DNA from: an uncultured Prevotellaceae bacterium
GTDB lineage: Bacteria; Bacteroidota; Bacteroidia; Bacteroidales; Bacteroidaceae
Direction of reading: 5' to 3'
DNA: 64,000 bases
Assembly (NCBI GenBank): GCA_900316575.1
Contig: ONDJ01000009.1
Span: 62,001-126,000, forward strand
Shown here: positions 45,644 to 55,982 of the stretch, in pieces
Numbering within the stretch: the first letter of the stretch is position 1
Layout: each line of letters begins with the position of its first letter
Notes under the pieces: generated by a model
What the model saw: only the letters and a program-made list of their open reading frames with translations
Told to the model about the DNA's origin: nothing
Database searches by the model: none
Position numbers and translations under genes: made by a program

Positions 45644-46639
45644 TTAAGGAACTTTGACCTTTGAGAGGATTTTCCCAATAATATCTTCAGCAGAGACGTT
45701 ATCCGCCTCAGCTTCATAGGTAAGGCTGATACGGTGGCGCATCACGTCGGCTGCGATTCCACGCACGTCGTCGGGCACGACGTAACCACGTCCCTCTATC
45801 ATGGCAACAGCTCGTCCGGCCATCGAAAGGTTTATTCCCGCACGTGGCGAGGCGCCATATGCTACGTATTGCTCAAGCTCTTTCAAACCACAATCAGCAG
45901 GGTTGCGCGTGGCACGCACAAGGTCTACAATATAACGCTCTACGCGCTCGTCCATATATACGCGGCGCAAAAGGGAACGCGCGTTCGTAATCATTTGCGT
46001 ATCAGCTACGGGCTGCAAATCGATGGATTCGGTTGTAAGGTGATTGTGGATTATTGCTTGCTCCTCATCCGCATTCGGATAGTCAACAATGACTTTCAGC
46101 ATGAAGCGGTCGGTTTGAGCCTCTGGCAGCGGATAAGTTCCTTCTTGCTCCACGGGGTTCTGAGTTGCCAACACAAAGAAAGGATCTGGCAGCGAGAAAG
46201 TTTCATCACCAATAGTGACTTGGCGCTCTTCCATGGCTTCGAGCAAAGCACTCTGCACCTTGGCTGGAGCGCGGTTGATTTCGTCAGCTAAAACAAAATT
46301 GGCAAACACGGGACCTCGCCTTACGCTAAACTGCTCAGTACGCCCACTATAGACAATTGTACCTACCACATCGGCAGGCAGAAGGTCGGGTGTGAATTGT
46401 ATGCGGCTGAAATCAGCTTTTACCAAGGCAGAGAGCGTTTTGATGGCTCGCGTCTTTGCGAGTCCTGGCACACCTTCCAGCAGAATATGGCCGCCAGCCA
46501 AGAGACCTGTAAGTAATGAGCGAACCAAATGGTGCTGACCCACGATGACGCGAGCCATACCAGCTGTCAGTGCTGAAGCAAATGCCATTCCTTCCTCAAT
46601 TTCAGCGGTAAGGCGGCGAATGTCGGGTTGTTGAGACAT
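45644..46639 (-). CDS. moxR: MoxR-family AAA+ ATPase
   Basis: 331 residues. Walker A is EGVPGLAKTRAIKTL near residue 56, Walker B is VLADEINRAPAKVQSALLEAMEE, sensor 1 ATQNPVEQEG, and an arginine-finger region TYPLPEAQTDRF. The MoxR Lid region (ARSLLRRVYMDERV onward) ends the protein. It is the first gene of the aerotolerance operon and is thought to act as a chaperone that remodels the DUF58/Bat complexes with ATP. Minus-strand -7 motif TATTTTTG lies at 46775-46782, about 135 bases upstream. Confidence 0.92.
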   Translation of the reverse strand: MSQQPDIRRLTAEIEEGMAFASALTAGMARVIVGQHHLVRSLLTGLLAGGHILLEGVPGLAKTRAIKTLSALVKADFSRIQFTPDLLPADVVGTIVYSGRTEQFSVRRGPVFANFVLADEINRAPAKVQSALLEAMEERQVTIGDETFSLPDPFFVLATQNPVEQEGTYPLPEAQTDRFMLKVIVDYPNADEEQAIIHNHLTTESIDLQPVADTQMITNARSLLRRVYMDERVERYIVDLVRATRNPADCGLKELEQYVAYGASPRAGINLSMAGRAVAMIEGRGYVVPDDVRGIAADVMRHRISLTYEAEADNVSAEDIIGKILSKVKVP

Positions 46640-46774
46640 TTATTTTTTTGAAAAAAGAAATTATATAGTTTTCCTCACCTCTATCCCTCTCTGATGCTAT
46701 CAAGGAAAGAAAATAAAGGATGTAACTTTTCTATAGGTTGTAGTTTACGACAAACGATATTCATTATCAGCGGG

Positions 46775-46782
46775 CAAAAATA
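46775..46782 (-). promoter_or_regulatory. Probable -7 element for the moxR-Bat operon
   Basis: CAAAAATA on plus is TATTTTTG on minus, a match to TAnnTTTG; the -33 is not clear, and the leader would be about 135 bases. Confidence 0.4.
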
Positions 46783-46899
46783 GCATTAAAGATTGTATAA
46801 GAGCTTCCTCAGTTGCCAAAAAGCACGTTTTACGTACATCGATAAGCCTGCTACGCCAATTAAATCTGGAAAGCTAAAGATTTTTTAACGTATCGTTAC

Positions 46900-46907
46900 T
46901 ATTTTTG
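46900..46907 (+). promoter_or_regulatory. -7 promoter element for the TenI/ThiE-like gene
   Basis: TATTTTTG matches TAnnTTTG, 28 bases before the ATG at 46936. This and the moxR element form a divergent promoter region of about 300 bases with no other feature seen. Confidence 0.5.
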
Positions 46908-46935
46908 CAGCGCGTAAGCAATTTGTGCTGTAGTT

Positions 46936-47529
46936 ATGAAACTTTTATTGATGACCACTCCTTATTTTTTTGTGGAAGAGCACCAGATTCTCACCATGCT
47001 CTTTGACGAGGGACTGGACATCCTTCATCTGCGCAAGCCCCATACGGAACCTATATACAGTGAGCGGCTACTTTCGCTCTTGCCTGAAGCATATCGCAAC
47101 CGCATCGTTGTTCACGATCATTATTACTTGAAGAATGAATACCGCTTACGTGGTATCCACCTCAACCCGCGCAACGAACCACCTCAAAAGTTGAAAGGCT
47201 CGGTTAGTGCTTCAGCAACAACGCTTGCCGATGTAGCACGCATCAAACGCAGTGTTGACTACGTGCTCTTCACACCGCAAATGGAAACACCTGGGCAGGA
47301 CGCCCGCTATTCGGACCGTCAAATCGACGAGTGGGGCGAGGCAAAAGTTATTGACAGCAAAGTGATGCTCATGGGCGGCGTGACACTCGAAAATGTTGCT
47401 CGCGTCAAGCGTGCAGGCTTTGGCGGCGTGGTGCTCTACGGCACTATTTGGAACCATTTCGACCAATGGGGCACAGCCGATTTCAAAGGGATAGCTGCCT
47501 CTTTTCGCAAAATACGCAAACTCTGTTAA
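46936..47529 (+). CDS. TenI/ThiE-like thiamine phosphate synthase family protein
   Basis: 197 residues with a ThiE barrel pattern: LHLRKP near residue 30, IVVHDHYYLKNEYRLRGIHLN (the H-x-H and GxHL blocks), SASATTLADV, DYVLFTPQMETPG, and a C-terminal GGVTLENVARVKRAGFGGVVLYGTIW matching the phosphate-binding end. ThiE couples HMP-PP and THZ-P to make thiamine phosphate; TenI members are isomerases. The usual ThiE diphosphate-binding residues are not all recognisable and no thi operon is adjacent, so the exact activity is open. Confidence 0.75.
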   Translation: MKLLLMTTPYFFVEEHQILTMLFDEGLDILHLRKPHTEPIYSERLLSLLPEAYRNRIVVHDHYYLKNEYRLRGIHLNPRNEPPQKLKGSVSASATTLADVARIKRSVDYVLFTPQMETPGQDARYSDRQIDEWGEAKVIDSKVMLMGGVTLENVARVKRAGFGGVVLYGTIWNHFDQWGTADFKGIAASFRKIRKLC

Positions 47530-47630
47530 CAGTCATCACGAAACCTTATTAGGCAATGAGCGAGTGTCAATAGACGATGAGCGCCAATCAATTCAAGACA
47601 AAACATCATCCACCAAAACTTATACACACA

Positions 47631-48563
47631 ATGTCCAACAACTTCCTGGTATTTTCTGGCACTCGCTCCAAGTACCTCGCAGAAAAAATCTGTCGCGAGC
47701 TCGGTATGCCGCTCGGCAATCTGCAAACCACCTTCTTCGCCGATGGCGAATTTGAAGTCTGTTACGAAGAAACCGTCCGTGGTCGCGATGTGTTCCTCGT
47801 TCAGAGCACCTTTGCCCCAGCCGACAACATGATGGAGCTTCTCTTGATGATCGACGCAGCCAAGCGCGCTTCAGCTAAAACCATCAACGCCGTAATCCCC
47901 TACTTTGGCTGGGCACGCCAGGACAGAAAGGACAAACCGCGCGTCAGTATTGGTGCCAAGCTCGTGGCCGACATTCTCAGCGTAGCGGGCATTGACCGCC
48001 TCATCACGATGGACCTCCACGCAGACCAAGAACAAGGTTTTTTTGATATCCCCGTGGACCACCTCTACGCTTCGACCATCATGCTCCCCTACATCAAGCA
48101 GATGCAATTAGAAAATCTCTGTATTGCCACGCCCGATGTGGGGGGGTCAAAACGCGCTAATGCCTATGCCAAATACCTTGACTGTCCCTTTGTTATATGC
48201 AACAAGCAGCGCGTCAAGGCTAATGAGGTTGCAGCAATGCAAGTCATTGGCGACGTAGAGGGCATGGACGTGCTTCTCGTTGACGACATTGTTGACACCG
48301 CTGGCACAATCACTATCGCCGCAAACCTTATGCGAGAAAAAGGTGCCCGTAGCGTCAGAGCCATGGCGAGCCACTGCATTATGAGCGGACCTGCCGACGA
48401 GCGCGTAAATAATAGTGCTTTAGAAGAAATCATCTTCACCGACACCATCCCCTACCACGGCAACTGTTCCAAAGTGAAACAAATCAGCTGTGCTGGACTC
48501 TTGGCTGAGACGATTCGCCGAGTAATGGCTGGCGAAAGCATCAGTTCACAGTATATATTATAA
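47631..48563 (+). CDS. prs: Ribose-phosphate pyrophosphokinase
   Basis: 310 residues from ATG 47631; the longer frame upstream lacks conservation. Makes phosphoribosyl pyrophosphate from ribose-5-phosphate and ATP, supplying purine, pyrimidine, histidine and NAD synthesis. Seen: FSGTRSKYLAEKI near the start, FADGEFEVCYEETVRGRDVFLVQST, GWARQDRKDKPR (catalytic region), MDLHADQEQGFFD and the PRPP loop DVLLVDDIVDTAGT at about residue 210-223. A strong terminator follows. Confidence 0.96.
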   Translation: MSNNFLVFSGTRSKYLAEKICRELGMPLGNLQTTFFADGEFEVCYEETVRGRDVFLVQSTFAPADNMMELLLMIDAAKRASAKTINAVIPYFGWARQDRKDKPRVSIGAKLVADILSVAGIDRLITMDLHADQEQGFFDIPVDHLYASTIMLPYIKQMQLENLCIATPDVGGSKRANAYAKYLDCPFVICNKQRVKANEVAAMQVIGDVEGMDVLLVDDIVDTAGTITIAANLMREKGARSVRAMASHCIMSGPADERVNNSALEEIIFTDTIPYHGNCSKVKQISCAGLLAETIRRVMAGESISSQYIL

Positions 48564-48667
48564 CGAGAAAGAACGCTTTTTTGTCCTTGCCCTATTATGG
48601 TAGGATTCCATATTTTTGCAACAAATAAAGGATAAGAAGCTACTTCAACTGCTGCAATAAAGCTCAA

Positions 48668-48712
48668 AACGACCTCGGACCTCGTTTCAACGACATCCGA
48701 GGTCGTTTTTTT
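48668..48712 (+). terminator. Intrinsic terminator after prs
   Basis: AACGACCTCGGA and TCCGAGGTCGTT form a perfect 12-bp stem with a 16-base loop and then a run of Ts. The same words (CCTCGGACC, TCCGAGGTCG) repeat in the array at 48668-48736. Confidence 0.75.
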
Positions 48713-48736
48713 AGGTCCGAGGTCGTTCGGACTTGC
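48668..48736. repeat. CGAGGTCG-word array, about 20-21 bp spacing
   Basis: AACGAC starts at 48668 and 48689, TCCGAGGTCG at 48696 and 48716. Each block is partly self-complementary. One pairing of the array makes the prs terminator, so the periodicity may be coincidental. Confidence 0.4.
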
Positions 48737-48907
48737 TCCCATCTCGTAAAAAATGGCTCTCTATTATCATTTCACAATAAACGATTTCGCTAACAAGAGG
48801 CTTTTTCTTGGTTTTTTGGTTGACAAACAAAGCACTTTTTCCCAAGACGAGGCGAACAACGCGGACAAGCTGCCAGTCGTGTATTTTTCCCTTTAAGTAG
48901 AAATCCG

Positions 48908-48915
48908 TAACTTTG
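48908..48915 (+). promoter_or_regulatory. -7 promoter element for the HAD gene
   Basis: TAACTTTG matches TAnnTTTG, 25 bases before the ATG at 48940. No TTTG at the -33 position was confirmed. Confidence 0.5.
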
Positions 48916-48939
48916 CCGCGTTTTTACGGAAAGAGAAAA

Positions 48940-49617
48940 ATGCCAACAAAAGCCATATTGTTTGACATGGACGGTGTGTTGTTTGACTCCATGCCCTACC
49001 ATGCCCAATGCTGGGAACAGGTGTGCCAAGCCGAGGGACTCAACCTCACCCGCCCAGAAGTTTATCTACACGAAGGCCGCACAGCCAAAAGCACCATTGA
49101 CTTGCTTGCTCGCCGATGCTGGGGACGCGATGCTGAGGACGAGGAAGTTCAACGAATCTACGAAGCCAAATGCCGCCTCTTCAACGCACTGCCCGAAACA
49201 CCTGCTATGGAAGGGGCAGACCTTGTACTTAAAGCTGCTAAAGACGCAGGACTTATTATCACACTCGTGACAGGAAGCGGACAAAAGAGTCTGTTAGAGC
49301 GTTTGAACAAAGCCTATCCTGACTACTTCGTGAAAGAGCGTATGGTGACTAGCGACGACGTGCAGTATGGCAAGCCCCACCCAGAGCCCTACCTCATGGG
49401 ACTTCAAAAATCGGGTGTCAGTGCCGAAGAAGCCATCGTTGTAGAAAACGCACCCTTAGGCATCGCTTCGGCAGTAGCCGCCGGGATCTATACCATAGCC
49501 GTCAATACAGGCCCTTTGGCTGAACAAGTGCTAAAAGACGCTGGCGCAGCACACGTATTCCCCTCCATGAAGGCTTTTGCCGCAGATTTTAACGAAATTG
49601 TGGGAAGAAAACCATAA
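48940..49617 (+). CDS. HAD-superfamily phosphatase (beta-phosphoglucomutase-like)
   Basis: 225 residues from ATG 48940. The four HAD motifs are visible: motif I DMDGVLFDSMPYH near residue 9, with the nucleophile and general-acid Asp pair; motif II Thr in LVTGSG near residue 110; motif III Lys in YGKPHPEPYL; and motif IV in VVENAPLGIASAVAAG. The C1-type cap between I and II fits the beta-phosphoglucomutase/phosphoglycolate phosphatase subfamily. The substrate is not set by the sequence. Confidence 0.9.
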   Translation: MPTKAILFDMDGVLFDSMPYHAQCWEQVCQAEGLNLTRPEVYLHEGRTAKSTIDLLARRCWGRDAEDEEVQRIYEAKCRLFNALPETPAMEGADLVLKAAKDAGLIITLVTGSGQKSLLERLNKAYPDYFVKERMVTSDDVQYGKPHPEPYLMGLQKSGVSAEEAIVVENAPLGIASAVAAGIYTIAVNTGPLAEQVLKDAGAAHVFPSMKAFAADFNEIVGRKP

Positions 49618-49622
49618 TTTTG
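49615..49622 (+). promoter_or_regulatory. -7 promoter element inside the HAD gene end
   Basis: TAATTTTG overlaps the HAD stop codon and matches TAnnTTTG. The next ATG at 49629 is only six bases later, so a transcript from here would be nearly leaderless. Confidence 0.45.
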
Positions 49623-49628
49623 CACCCG

Positions 49629-50915
49629 ATGAAAACTATCAAGCCGTTCCCCGCTACACAACGTCGATTTCCTGGATGGATAATCGCACTTGTTATTATA
49701 ATCCTATGCGTGGGAATGCCTTCATTTTCCGTAGAGAATTTTGCCCAGACCACACTAAGCGAAACGTCTGCCACACAGAAAAGCGACTCTGCTCAGAAGT
49801 CTCTCACAGCCTCACTCTTGACATGTGCCCCAGGGGACGAAAGCTACGAACTCTATGGCCACACAGCCTTGCGTCTGCGTAGTGATGATGGCGAAATGGA
49901 CGTCGTTTATAACTACGGCTACTTCAACTTCAAACGCCCCAATTTTGTTTGGCACTTCATCTTGGGCGAAACCGACTACTCCCTACGCGCTATGACGTGG
50001 GAGCATTTCTACACGCTCTACACCGATGAAGGGCGTTGGATAGACGAACAGACGCTCAGCCTCACCCCAGAGGAAACGGGGCGGCTTGCCACGGCGTTAG
50101 AGATAAACCGCTGGGAAGCCACACAGCATGATTGGACTTATCGCTACAACTATTTCACAGACAACTGCACCACACGCGCTATTGATCAGATCCGCGCGGC
50201 TTTAAAAGGCACGCTACATCTGCCAAAAGCGGTAGCTACCACTTACCGCCAGTCGCTACATCAATATACGGCTGGCCATCCATGGTCGCAATTGGGCAAC
50301 GACATGCTTCTTGGTGCTACTGCCGACGACAGCATTGATGCCGCCCAACAACTGTTCCTACCCATTGAAGCCCGCGACCTGCTTGCAGAAACGCTGATAG
50401 AAGACCAAAACGGCACACAGCGCCCCTTAGTGAAAAACACAAAACGCATCGCTACCTTTCCAGAAAGACCTGCCGACACAAGCCTGCCGCCTGTGTTTTG
50501 GGCATTGCTCTTACTCACAGCAACGATAGGCATAACCGTATATGAAGGTTTGAAAAAAAAGACGCTTTGGGGCTATGACGTCTTTCTCATCACGATGCAA
50601 GGACTTGCAGGTTGCCTCATTGCCTTTATGCTCAGCTTCAGTAGCCATCCATCCGTGGACAGCAACCTTCTGATATCGTGGATCAATCCGTTACCACTGA
50701 TTTTCCTCTGGACAATAGTGAAAAGATTTCGCGCAGAGAGCGTTTCACGTTTCTTTGTGCTTCAGATAGCTATGATCGGCGTGTTTGCCATCATCGGCCT
50801 CATGCGCTTGCAGCAGTTCCCGCCTGAAACATACGTTTTGGCACTCTGTTTGCTAATCAGAGCCGTATGGCTACTTCTATACAAAAGCAATTCTATGAAA
50901 GTTTGGCGTTTATAG
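49629..50915 (+). CDS. DUF4105-family membrane protein
   Basis: 428 residues from ATG 49629; TTG at 49620 is an alternative. An N-terminal hydrophobic segment (WIIALVIIILCVGMPSF) then an extracytoplasmic DUF4105-like region: SLLTCAPGDESYELYGHTALR, NYGYFNFKRPNFVWHFILGETDY and YRYNYFTDNCTTRAIDQI. Four membrane segments occupy the last ~150 residues. The NYFTDNCTT block with its Cys, Asn and Asp resembles a papain-like or lipoprotein-processing catalytic core, but the function is unproven. It is next to the alkaline-phosphatase-like gene, with a family B repeat between. Confidence 0.8.
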   Translation: MKTIKPFPATQRRFPGWIIALVIIILCVGMPSFSVENFAQTTLSETSATQKSDSAQKSLTASLLTCAPGDESYELYGHTALRLRSDDGEMDVVYNYGYFNFKRPNFVWHFILGETDYSLRAMTWEHFYTLYTDEGRWIDEQTLSLTPEETGRLATALEINRWEATQHDWTYRYNYFTDNCTTRAIDQIRAALKGTLHLPKAVATTYRQSLHQYTAGHPWSQLGNDMLLGATADDSIDAAQQLFLPIEARDLLAETLIEDQNGTQRPLVKNTKRIATFPERPADTSLPPVFWALLLLTATIGITVYEGLKKKTLWGYDVFLITMQGLAGCLIAFMLSFSSHPSVDSNLLISWINPLPLIFLWTIVKRFRAESVSRFFVLQIAMIGVFAIIGLMRLQQFPPETYVLALCLLIRAVWLLLYKSNSMKVWRL

Positions 50916-50972
50916 TTTAAAGACATCGCCGCTGTAGTCTTTAACCTCTTAACTTTAACCTCTAACCTATAT
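50907..50972. repeat. Intergenic A+T-rich inverted repeat, family B
   Basis: GTTTATAGTTTAAAGACATC, core gccgctg, then TAGTCTTTAACCTCTTAAC and TTTAACCTCTAACC. It ends a few bases before the TTG start of the next gene. Confidence 0.6.
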
Positions 50973-50982
50973 AAAAGCCACA

Positions 50983-52602
50983 TTGACTAACAAGAATATA
51001 CCATCCCTGCCCCACTCCTCTGCGCGTTCATCGCTTTGGCTAAAACTGCTCACAGCTATGACGGCTCTCGGTGTGCTACCCGCTCAAACCACCCAAGCGC
51101 AAAGCACTGGAGTTCCGCGCATAGTGGTTAGCATATTGGTTGACCAGTTGCGAAGCGACTATATGCAAGCCTTCATGCCGCTCTATGGCAATGGTGGCCT
51201 ACGTCGCCTGATGAACGAGGGGCGCATCTATACACAAGCCGAATACCCACACGCAAGCACTGACCGAGCAGCTGCTGCGGCAACAGTGCTCACAGGAGCC
51301 GTTCCCTCCGACCATGGCATCGTAGCGGCTGAGTGGCTTGACCGCGAGACGTTGCAACCCGTTTCGTGTGTGGACGACAAAACAGTACAAGGCGTTGGTT
51401 CTTTATCACCAGCATCACCCGTACGCCTGCTCGTCACTACCGTGGGCGACGAACTCAAAGTGGCTACACAAGGTGCATCAATCGTTTATTCCATTGCGCC
51501 ATTTCGCGAAATGGCAGTGCTTACAGGCGGACATGCAGCCGATGGAGCCTACTGGATAGACGAACAAGCTGGACGTTGGTGTTCAAGCACTTACTATGGT
51601 GCCCTGCCCACATGGCTATCCTACCGCAATGGACAATCGCGTATAGCTAACCAACAAGGACAGATTTGGCAACCATCCAACACGCTTGTAGGCACCTTCA
51701 GCTACTACCTTTCTCAAAGGGTGCGCGAACCATTCTCCCATCGATTTGAAGGAATGCGAGCCGCTCGCGAAATGCTCACCACAGCACTCGTTAACGACGA
51801 AACAGCTGCCGCTGCCGAACTCTGCATAGAAAAGAGCCAGATAGGAGCCGATGAAACGCCCGACTTCTTGTCGCTAACACTTTTTGCCGGTAGCTACCTA
51901 AATCGTCCCATCAACGACGCGGCTATGGAGATACAAGACACGTATGTGCGCTTAGACAAAGCCATAGCAGGAATTCTTTCCGCCATTGAAAAGAAAGTCG
52001 GACTGGAGCGTGCGCTCATTGTGCTCACATCAACCGGCACAAGCGAAGAAACAGCCGGCGACCTCTCAGCATATCGCATTCCTACAGGCACTTTCGACAC
52101 CGAACGAGCTGTAGGGCTACTCAACATGTACCTTGCAGCCATTCATGGACCAGGGAAATATGTATTGGCAACCAATGGCACACAATTCTATTTCGACCGC
52201 AAGCTCATCGAAGACAAGGCTTTGACGCTTTCAAGCGTGCTTGACGAAGCAGCAGAATTCCTGCAACAGCTCAGCGGTGTAAAAGATGTCTTCACTTCAG
52301 CGCGGCTCATCCAAGGTGCCTGGACACCAGGCATTAGTGCCTATCGCGCAGCCTATCACACAGAGAGAAGCGGCGATCTTCGCATTGTGCTAAGTCCCGG
52401 ATGGCGACTGAAAGACACAACGTCCAACCAATTCCACCGCGAAGGCTTTCTGCCTTTTCCGATCATATTTATTGGCTCAGGCACTACAAAATCAGTCATT
52501 GCCACACCCACCAGTACCGACCACATAGCTCCAACGCTTTGTGAAGCCATACGTATCCGTGCACCCAACGCTTGTGGCGTGAAACCTTTATCACTCAAAT
52601 AA
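50983..52602 (+). CDS. Exported alkaline-phosphatase-superfamily protein
   Basis: 539 residues. The start is a TTG at 50983 because no in-frame ATG precedes the signal peptide (SLWLKLLTAMTALGVLPAQ). The type I phosphodiesterase/phosphatase core is recognisable: RIVVSILVDQLRSDYMQAF near residue 46, with a metal-ligand Asp; a possible nucleophile region YPHASTDRAAAAATVLTGAVPSDHGIV near residue 90; and later RIPTGTFDTERAVGLLNMYL. Where relatives hold the second-site Asp-His, this protein reads LTSTGTSEE, so catalytic power may be lost. It lies upstream of secA by 65 bases. Confidence 0.75.
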   Translation: MTNKNIPSLPHSSARSSLWLKLLTAMTALGVLPAQTTQAQSTGVPRIVVSILVDQLRSDYMQAFMPLYGNGGLRRLMNEGRIYTQAEYPHASTDRAAAAATVLTGAVPSDHGIVAAEWLDRETLQPVSCVDDKTVQGVGSLSPASPVRLLVTTVGDELKVATQGASIVYSIAPFREMAVLTGGHAADGAYWIDEQAGRWCSSTYYGALPTWLSYRNGQSRIANQQGQIWQPSNTLVGTFSYYLSQRVREPFSHRFEGMRAAREMLTTALVNDETAAAAELCIEKSQIGADETPDFLSLTLFAGSYLNRPINDAAMEIQDTYVRLDKAIAGILSAIEKKVGLERALIVLTSTGTSEETAGDLSAYRIPTGTFDTERAVGLLNMYLAAIHGPGKYVLATNGTQFYFDRKLIEDKALTLSSVLDEAAEFLQQLSGVKDVFTSARLIQGAWTPGISAYRAAYHTERSGDLRIVLSPGWRLKDTTSNQFHREGFLPFPIIFIGSGTTKSVIATPTSTDHIAPTLCEAIRIRAPNACGVKPLSLK

Positions 52603-52667
52603 AAAACCCACTCAAACAAACCAACTCTTAATAAAAACGAAGTTTTACATCTCATCCAACCATAACA

Positions 52668-55600
52668 ATGAATTTCAACAACTTTCTAAGCAAACTTTTC
52701 GGCAACAAGTCACAGCGCGATATGAAAGCCATCCAGCCTTGGGTGGAAAAAATTAAAGAAGCCTATCCCGCTATCGAAGCACTTGACAACGATGCCCTGC
52801 GTGCTCGCACCGCCGAAATCCGCGAGGACATACAAAGCAGCGCTAACGACCTGCGCGAAAAAATCAACGAAATACGCGAAAAAATCAACGACACTCCGAT
52901 TGAAGACCGCGAACCTCTCTTCAACCGCATTGACAAAATCGAAAAAGACATCCTCGAACGCTATGAAGAGAAGCTCACCGAGCATCTGCCCGATGTATTC
53001 GCTATCGTGAAAGAAACAGCACGTCGCTTTACAGAAAACGAGGAAATAACAGTTAAAGCCACAGACTTTGACCGCGACCTCGCTACTACACACGACTTTG
53101 TGCGCATCGAAAGCAACAATGCTATATATCAAAATCACTGGATTGCTGGTGGCAACGAAGTGGTTTGGGACATGGTACACTACGACGTTCAACTTTTCGG
53201 CGGCGTAGTACTCCATCAAGGCAAGATAGCAGAGATGGCCACGGGTGAAGGTAAAACACTCGTTGCCACCCTGCCCGTTTTTCTCAATGCCCTTACTGGC
53301 AACGGTGTTCACGTCGTTACGGTCAACGACTACCTAGCTAAGCGCGACAGCGAATGGATGGGACCACTCTATATGTTCCACGGCCTAAGCGTTGATTGCA
53401 TTGACAAACACCAACCAAATTCCGATTCTCGCCGACAAGCCTACAATGCTGACATAACCTTCGGAACAAACAACGAGTTTGGCTTCGACTATCTGCGCGA
53501 CAACATGGCACTCTCGCCCAAGGACCTTGTGCAACGCCGCCACAACTACGCCATCGTGGACGAGGTCGACTCCGTGCTCATTGACGATGCGCGTACACCG
53601 CTCATCATCAGTGGCCCCGTGCCAAAAGGCGATGATCAATACTTTGAAGAGTATCAACCCCTCGTGGAACGTCTCGTTGCCACACAACGCCAATTGGCTA
53701 CAAATTATCTATCAGAAGCAAAGAAACTCATTGCAAGCGACAATAAAGAAGATCGCGAACAAGGTTTCTTGCAACTATTCCGAAGCCATAAAGCACTGCC
53801 CAAGAACCGACCGCTCATCAAATTCCTCTCAGAGCAAGGCATCAAAAGCGGAATGCTCAAGACAGAGGAAATCTACATGGAGAACAACAACCGCAGAATG
53901 CCCGAAGCCACCGACCCGCTCTATTTCGTGGTTGACGAAAAACAACGTAGCGTGGATCTCACTGATAAGGGAAACGCATGGTTGGCTGGACAAGTGAAAG
54001 ACGAGCAACTCTTTGTGCTGCCCGACATCACCGCAGCCATGTCAGCCCTTGAAGCCGACAAATCACTCACCGACGAGGAACGACTGAAGCGGAAAGACGA
54101 GATGTTCAGCGACTATGCCGTTAAGAGCGAACGTGTTCATACCATTTTGCAACTGCTCAAAGCCTACACCATGTTCAACAAGGACGAAGACTATGTGGTG
54201 ATGGACGGAGCAGTGAAGATTGTCGATGAACAGACAGGGCGTATCATGGAAGGTCGCCGCTGGAGCGATGGACTCCACCAAGCCGTTGAAGCCAAAGAAC
54301 ACGTGAAGGTGGAAGCCGCCACACAAACCTTTGCAACCATCACGTTGCAAAACTATTTCCGCATGTACCACAAACTGGCTGGTATGACGGGTACGGCTAT
54401 CACAGAAGCAGGTGAATTTTGGAACATCTACAAACTAGACGTGGTAGAAATCCCAACCAACAAGCCCGTAATTCGCAATGACATGAACGACCGCGTGTAT
54501 CGCACCAAACGCGAAAAATACAATGCCGTCATTGCCGAGATTGAGGAAATGATAGCCCAAGGACGTCCAGTGCTCGTTGGTACCACAAGTGTAGAAGTCA
54601 GCGAATTGCTGAGCAAGATGCTTTCCTTGAGAAAAATTGCCCACAACGTTCTCAACGCCAAACTCCACCAACAAGAAGCCGGCGTCGTGGCCCAAGCCGG
54701 ACAAAAGGGAATGGTTACCATCGCCACCAATATGGCAGGACGTGGAACGGACATCAAGCTCACTCCAGAAGTCAAGGAAGCTGGCGGATTGGCCATCATC
54801 GGCACAGAGCGCCACGAAAGCCGGCGCGTTGACCGCCAGCTGCGCGGACGTGCTGGTCGTCAAGGCGACCCAGGTAGCAGTGTATTCTTCGTCAGCCTTG
54901 AAGACAACCTGATGCGCCTATTTGCTAGCGAACGCATCGCAAAGATCATGGACCGCCTCGGCTTCAAGGAAGGCGATGTCATTGAGCACAAAATGATCAA
55001 CAACAGCATTGAGCGTGCTCAAAAGAAGGTGGAAGAAAACCACTTCGGTGTGCGCAAACGCTTGTTGGAATACGATGATGTGATGAACAAACAGCGAACG
55101 GTTGTTTACGAGCGTCGCCGCCACGCATTGATGGGCGAACGTATCGGCATGGACATTGCCAATATGATATGGGAACAAGTTGTTTCGGTCATTGAAACAG
55201 GCGGCTGGCAATCGCAACGCGATGCTTTTCTATCAACATTTGCCATGGAAATTCCCTACACAGAGGCAGAATTTGAAGAAAAGAGTCGCGACGAACTCTA
55301 TGAACGCACCTTCCAAAAGGCAATGGAAAATCTCAAGCGTCGCACCGAGGCCTTGGCCGAAACAGCTGACCGTGTCATTCATCCCTATTTCGAAACCGAA
55401 GGCGACCGCTACGAATACATCGTCATACCCGTCACTGACGGAAAGATGGTTTACAACATTCGCACCAATTTCAAAGAAGCCTACGAAACAGCCTGCCACA
55501 GTGTCATCCGCGACTACGAAAAGACGATCCTCTTGCGCAACATTGACATGTCATGGCAAGAAAACCTGCGCAACCTTGACGAACTGCGCCATAGCGTGCA

Positions 55601-55982
55601 GAACGCCAGCTATGAACAGAAAGACCCACTACTTATCTTCAAGCTTGAAAGTGTAAAATACTTTGATTCGATGGTTGAGGAATGCAACACTAATAGCATT
55701 TCAAGCCTTATGCGCGGCGTAATCCCTCAACAACCAGGGCAGGAACAGCGAGTGCAAGAAGCTGGTGAAGAAGTTCGCGCCAACCGACGCTACACCGAAA
55801 CCAAGCAAGGTTCTGAAGTTAGTAGTCAAGCCGATGCTCAACGCGCAGCAGCAGCCAACGACACACGCGGCAGACAGCCCGTACAACCCATCGTAAAAGA
55901 AAAGCTTCCTGGACGCAACGACCCTTGCCCGTGTGGAAGCGGAAAGAAGTTTAAGCACTGCCACGGACGCGGCATTGTTTAA
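52668..55982 (+). CDS. secA: Preprotein translocase ATPase SecA
   Basis: 1104 residues, the long Bacteroidetes form. It powers post-translational export through SecYEG. Motor motifs: [14 protein letters not shown] (Walker A) near residue 191, [20 protein letters not shown] (DEAD-like Walker B), [17 protein letters not shown] and [13 protein letters not shown] (motif VI). A charged Bacteroidetes-type insert occurs at about residues 40-110, and the C-terminus ends in the zinc-binding tail [17 protein letters not shown], which binds SecB and phospholipid. It is the largest essential gene in the window. Confidence 0.97.
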   Translation: MNFNNFLSKLFGNKSQRDMKAIQPWVEKIKEAYPAIEALDNDALRARTAEIREDIQSSANDLREKINEIREKINDTPIEDREPLFNRIDKIEKDILERYEEKLTEHLPDVFAIVKETARRFTENEEITVKATDFDRDLATTHDFVRIESNNAIYQNHWIAGGNEVVWDMVHYDVQLFGGVVLHQGKIAEMATGEGKTLVATLPVFLNALTGNGVHVVTVNDYLAKRDSEWMGPLYMFHGLSVDCIDKHQPNSDSRRQAYNADITFGTNNEFGFDYLRDNMALSPKDLVQRRHNYAIVDEVDSVLIDDARTPLIISGPVPKGDDQYFEEYQPLVERLVATQRQLATNYLSEAKKLIASDNKEDREQGFLQLFRSHKALPKNRPLIKFLSEQGIKSGMLKTEEIYMENNNRRMPEATDPLYFVVDEKQRSVDLTDKGNAWLAGQVKDEQLFVLPDITAAMSALEADKSLTDEERLKRKDEMFSDYAVKSERVHTILQLLKAYTMFNKDEDYVVMDGAVKIVDEQTGRIMEGRRWSDGLHQAVEAKEHVKVEAATQTFATITLQNYFRMYHKLAGMTGTAITEAGEFWNIYKLDVVEIPTNKPVIRNDMNDRVYRTKREKYNAVIAEIEEMIAQGRPVLVGTTSVEVSELLSKMLSLRKIAHNVLNAKLHQQEAGVVAQAGQKGMVTIATNMAGRGTDIKLTPEVKEAGGLAIIGTERHESRRVDRQLRGRAGRQGDPGSSVFFVSLEDNLMRLFASERIAKIMDRLGFKEGDVIEHKMINNSIERAQKKVEENHFGVRKRLLEYDDVMNKQRTVVYERRRHALMGERIGMDIANMIWEQVVSVIETGGWQSQRDAFLSTFAMEIPYTEAEFEEKSRDELYERTFQKAMENLKRRTEALAETADRVIHPYFETEGDRYEYIVIPVTDGKMVYNIRTNFKEAYETACHSVIRDYEKTILLRNIDMSWQENLRNLDELRHSVQNASYEQKDPLLIFKLESVKYFDSMVEECNTNSISSLMRGVIPQQPGQEQRVQEAGEEVRANRRYTETKQGSEVSSQADAQRAAAANDTRGRQPVQPIVKEKLPGRNDPCPCGSGKKFKHCHGRGIV

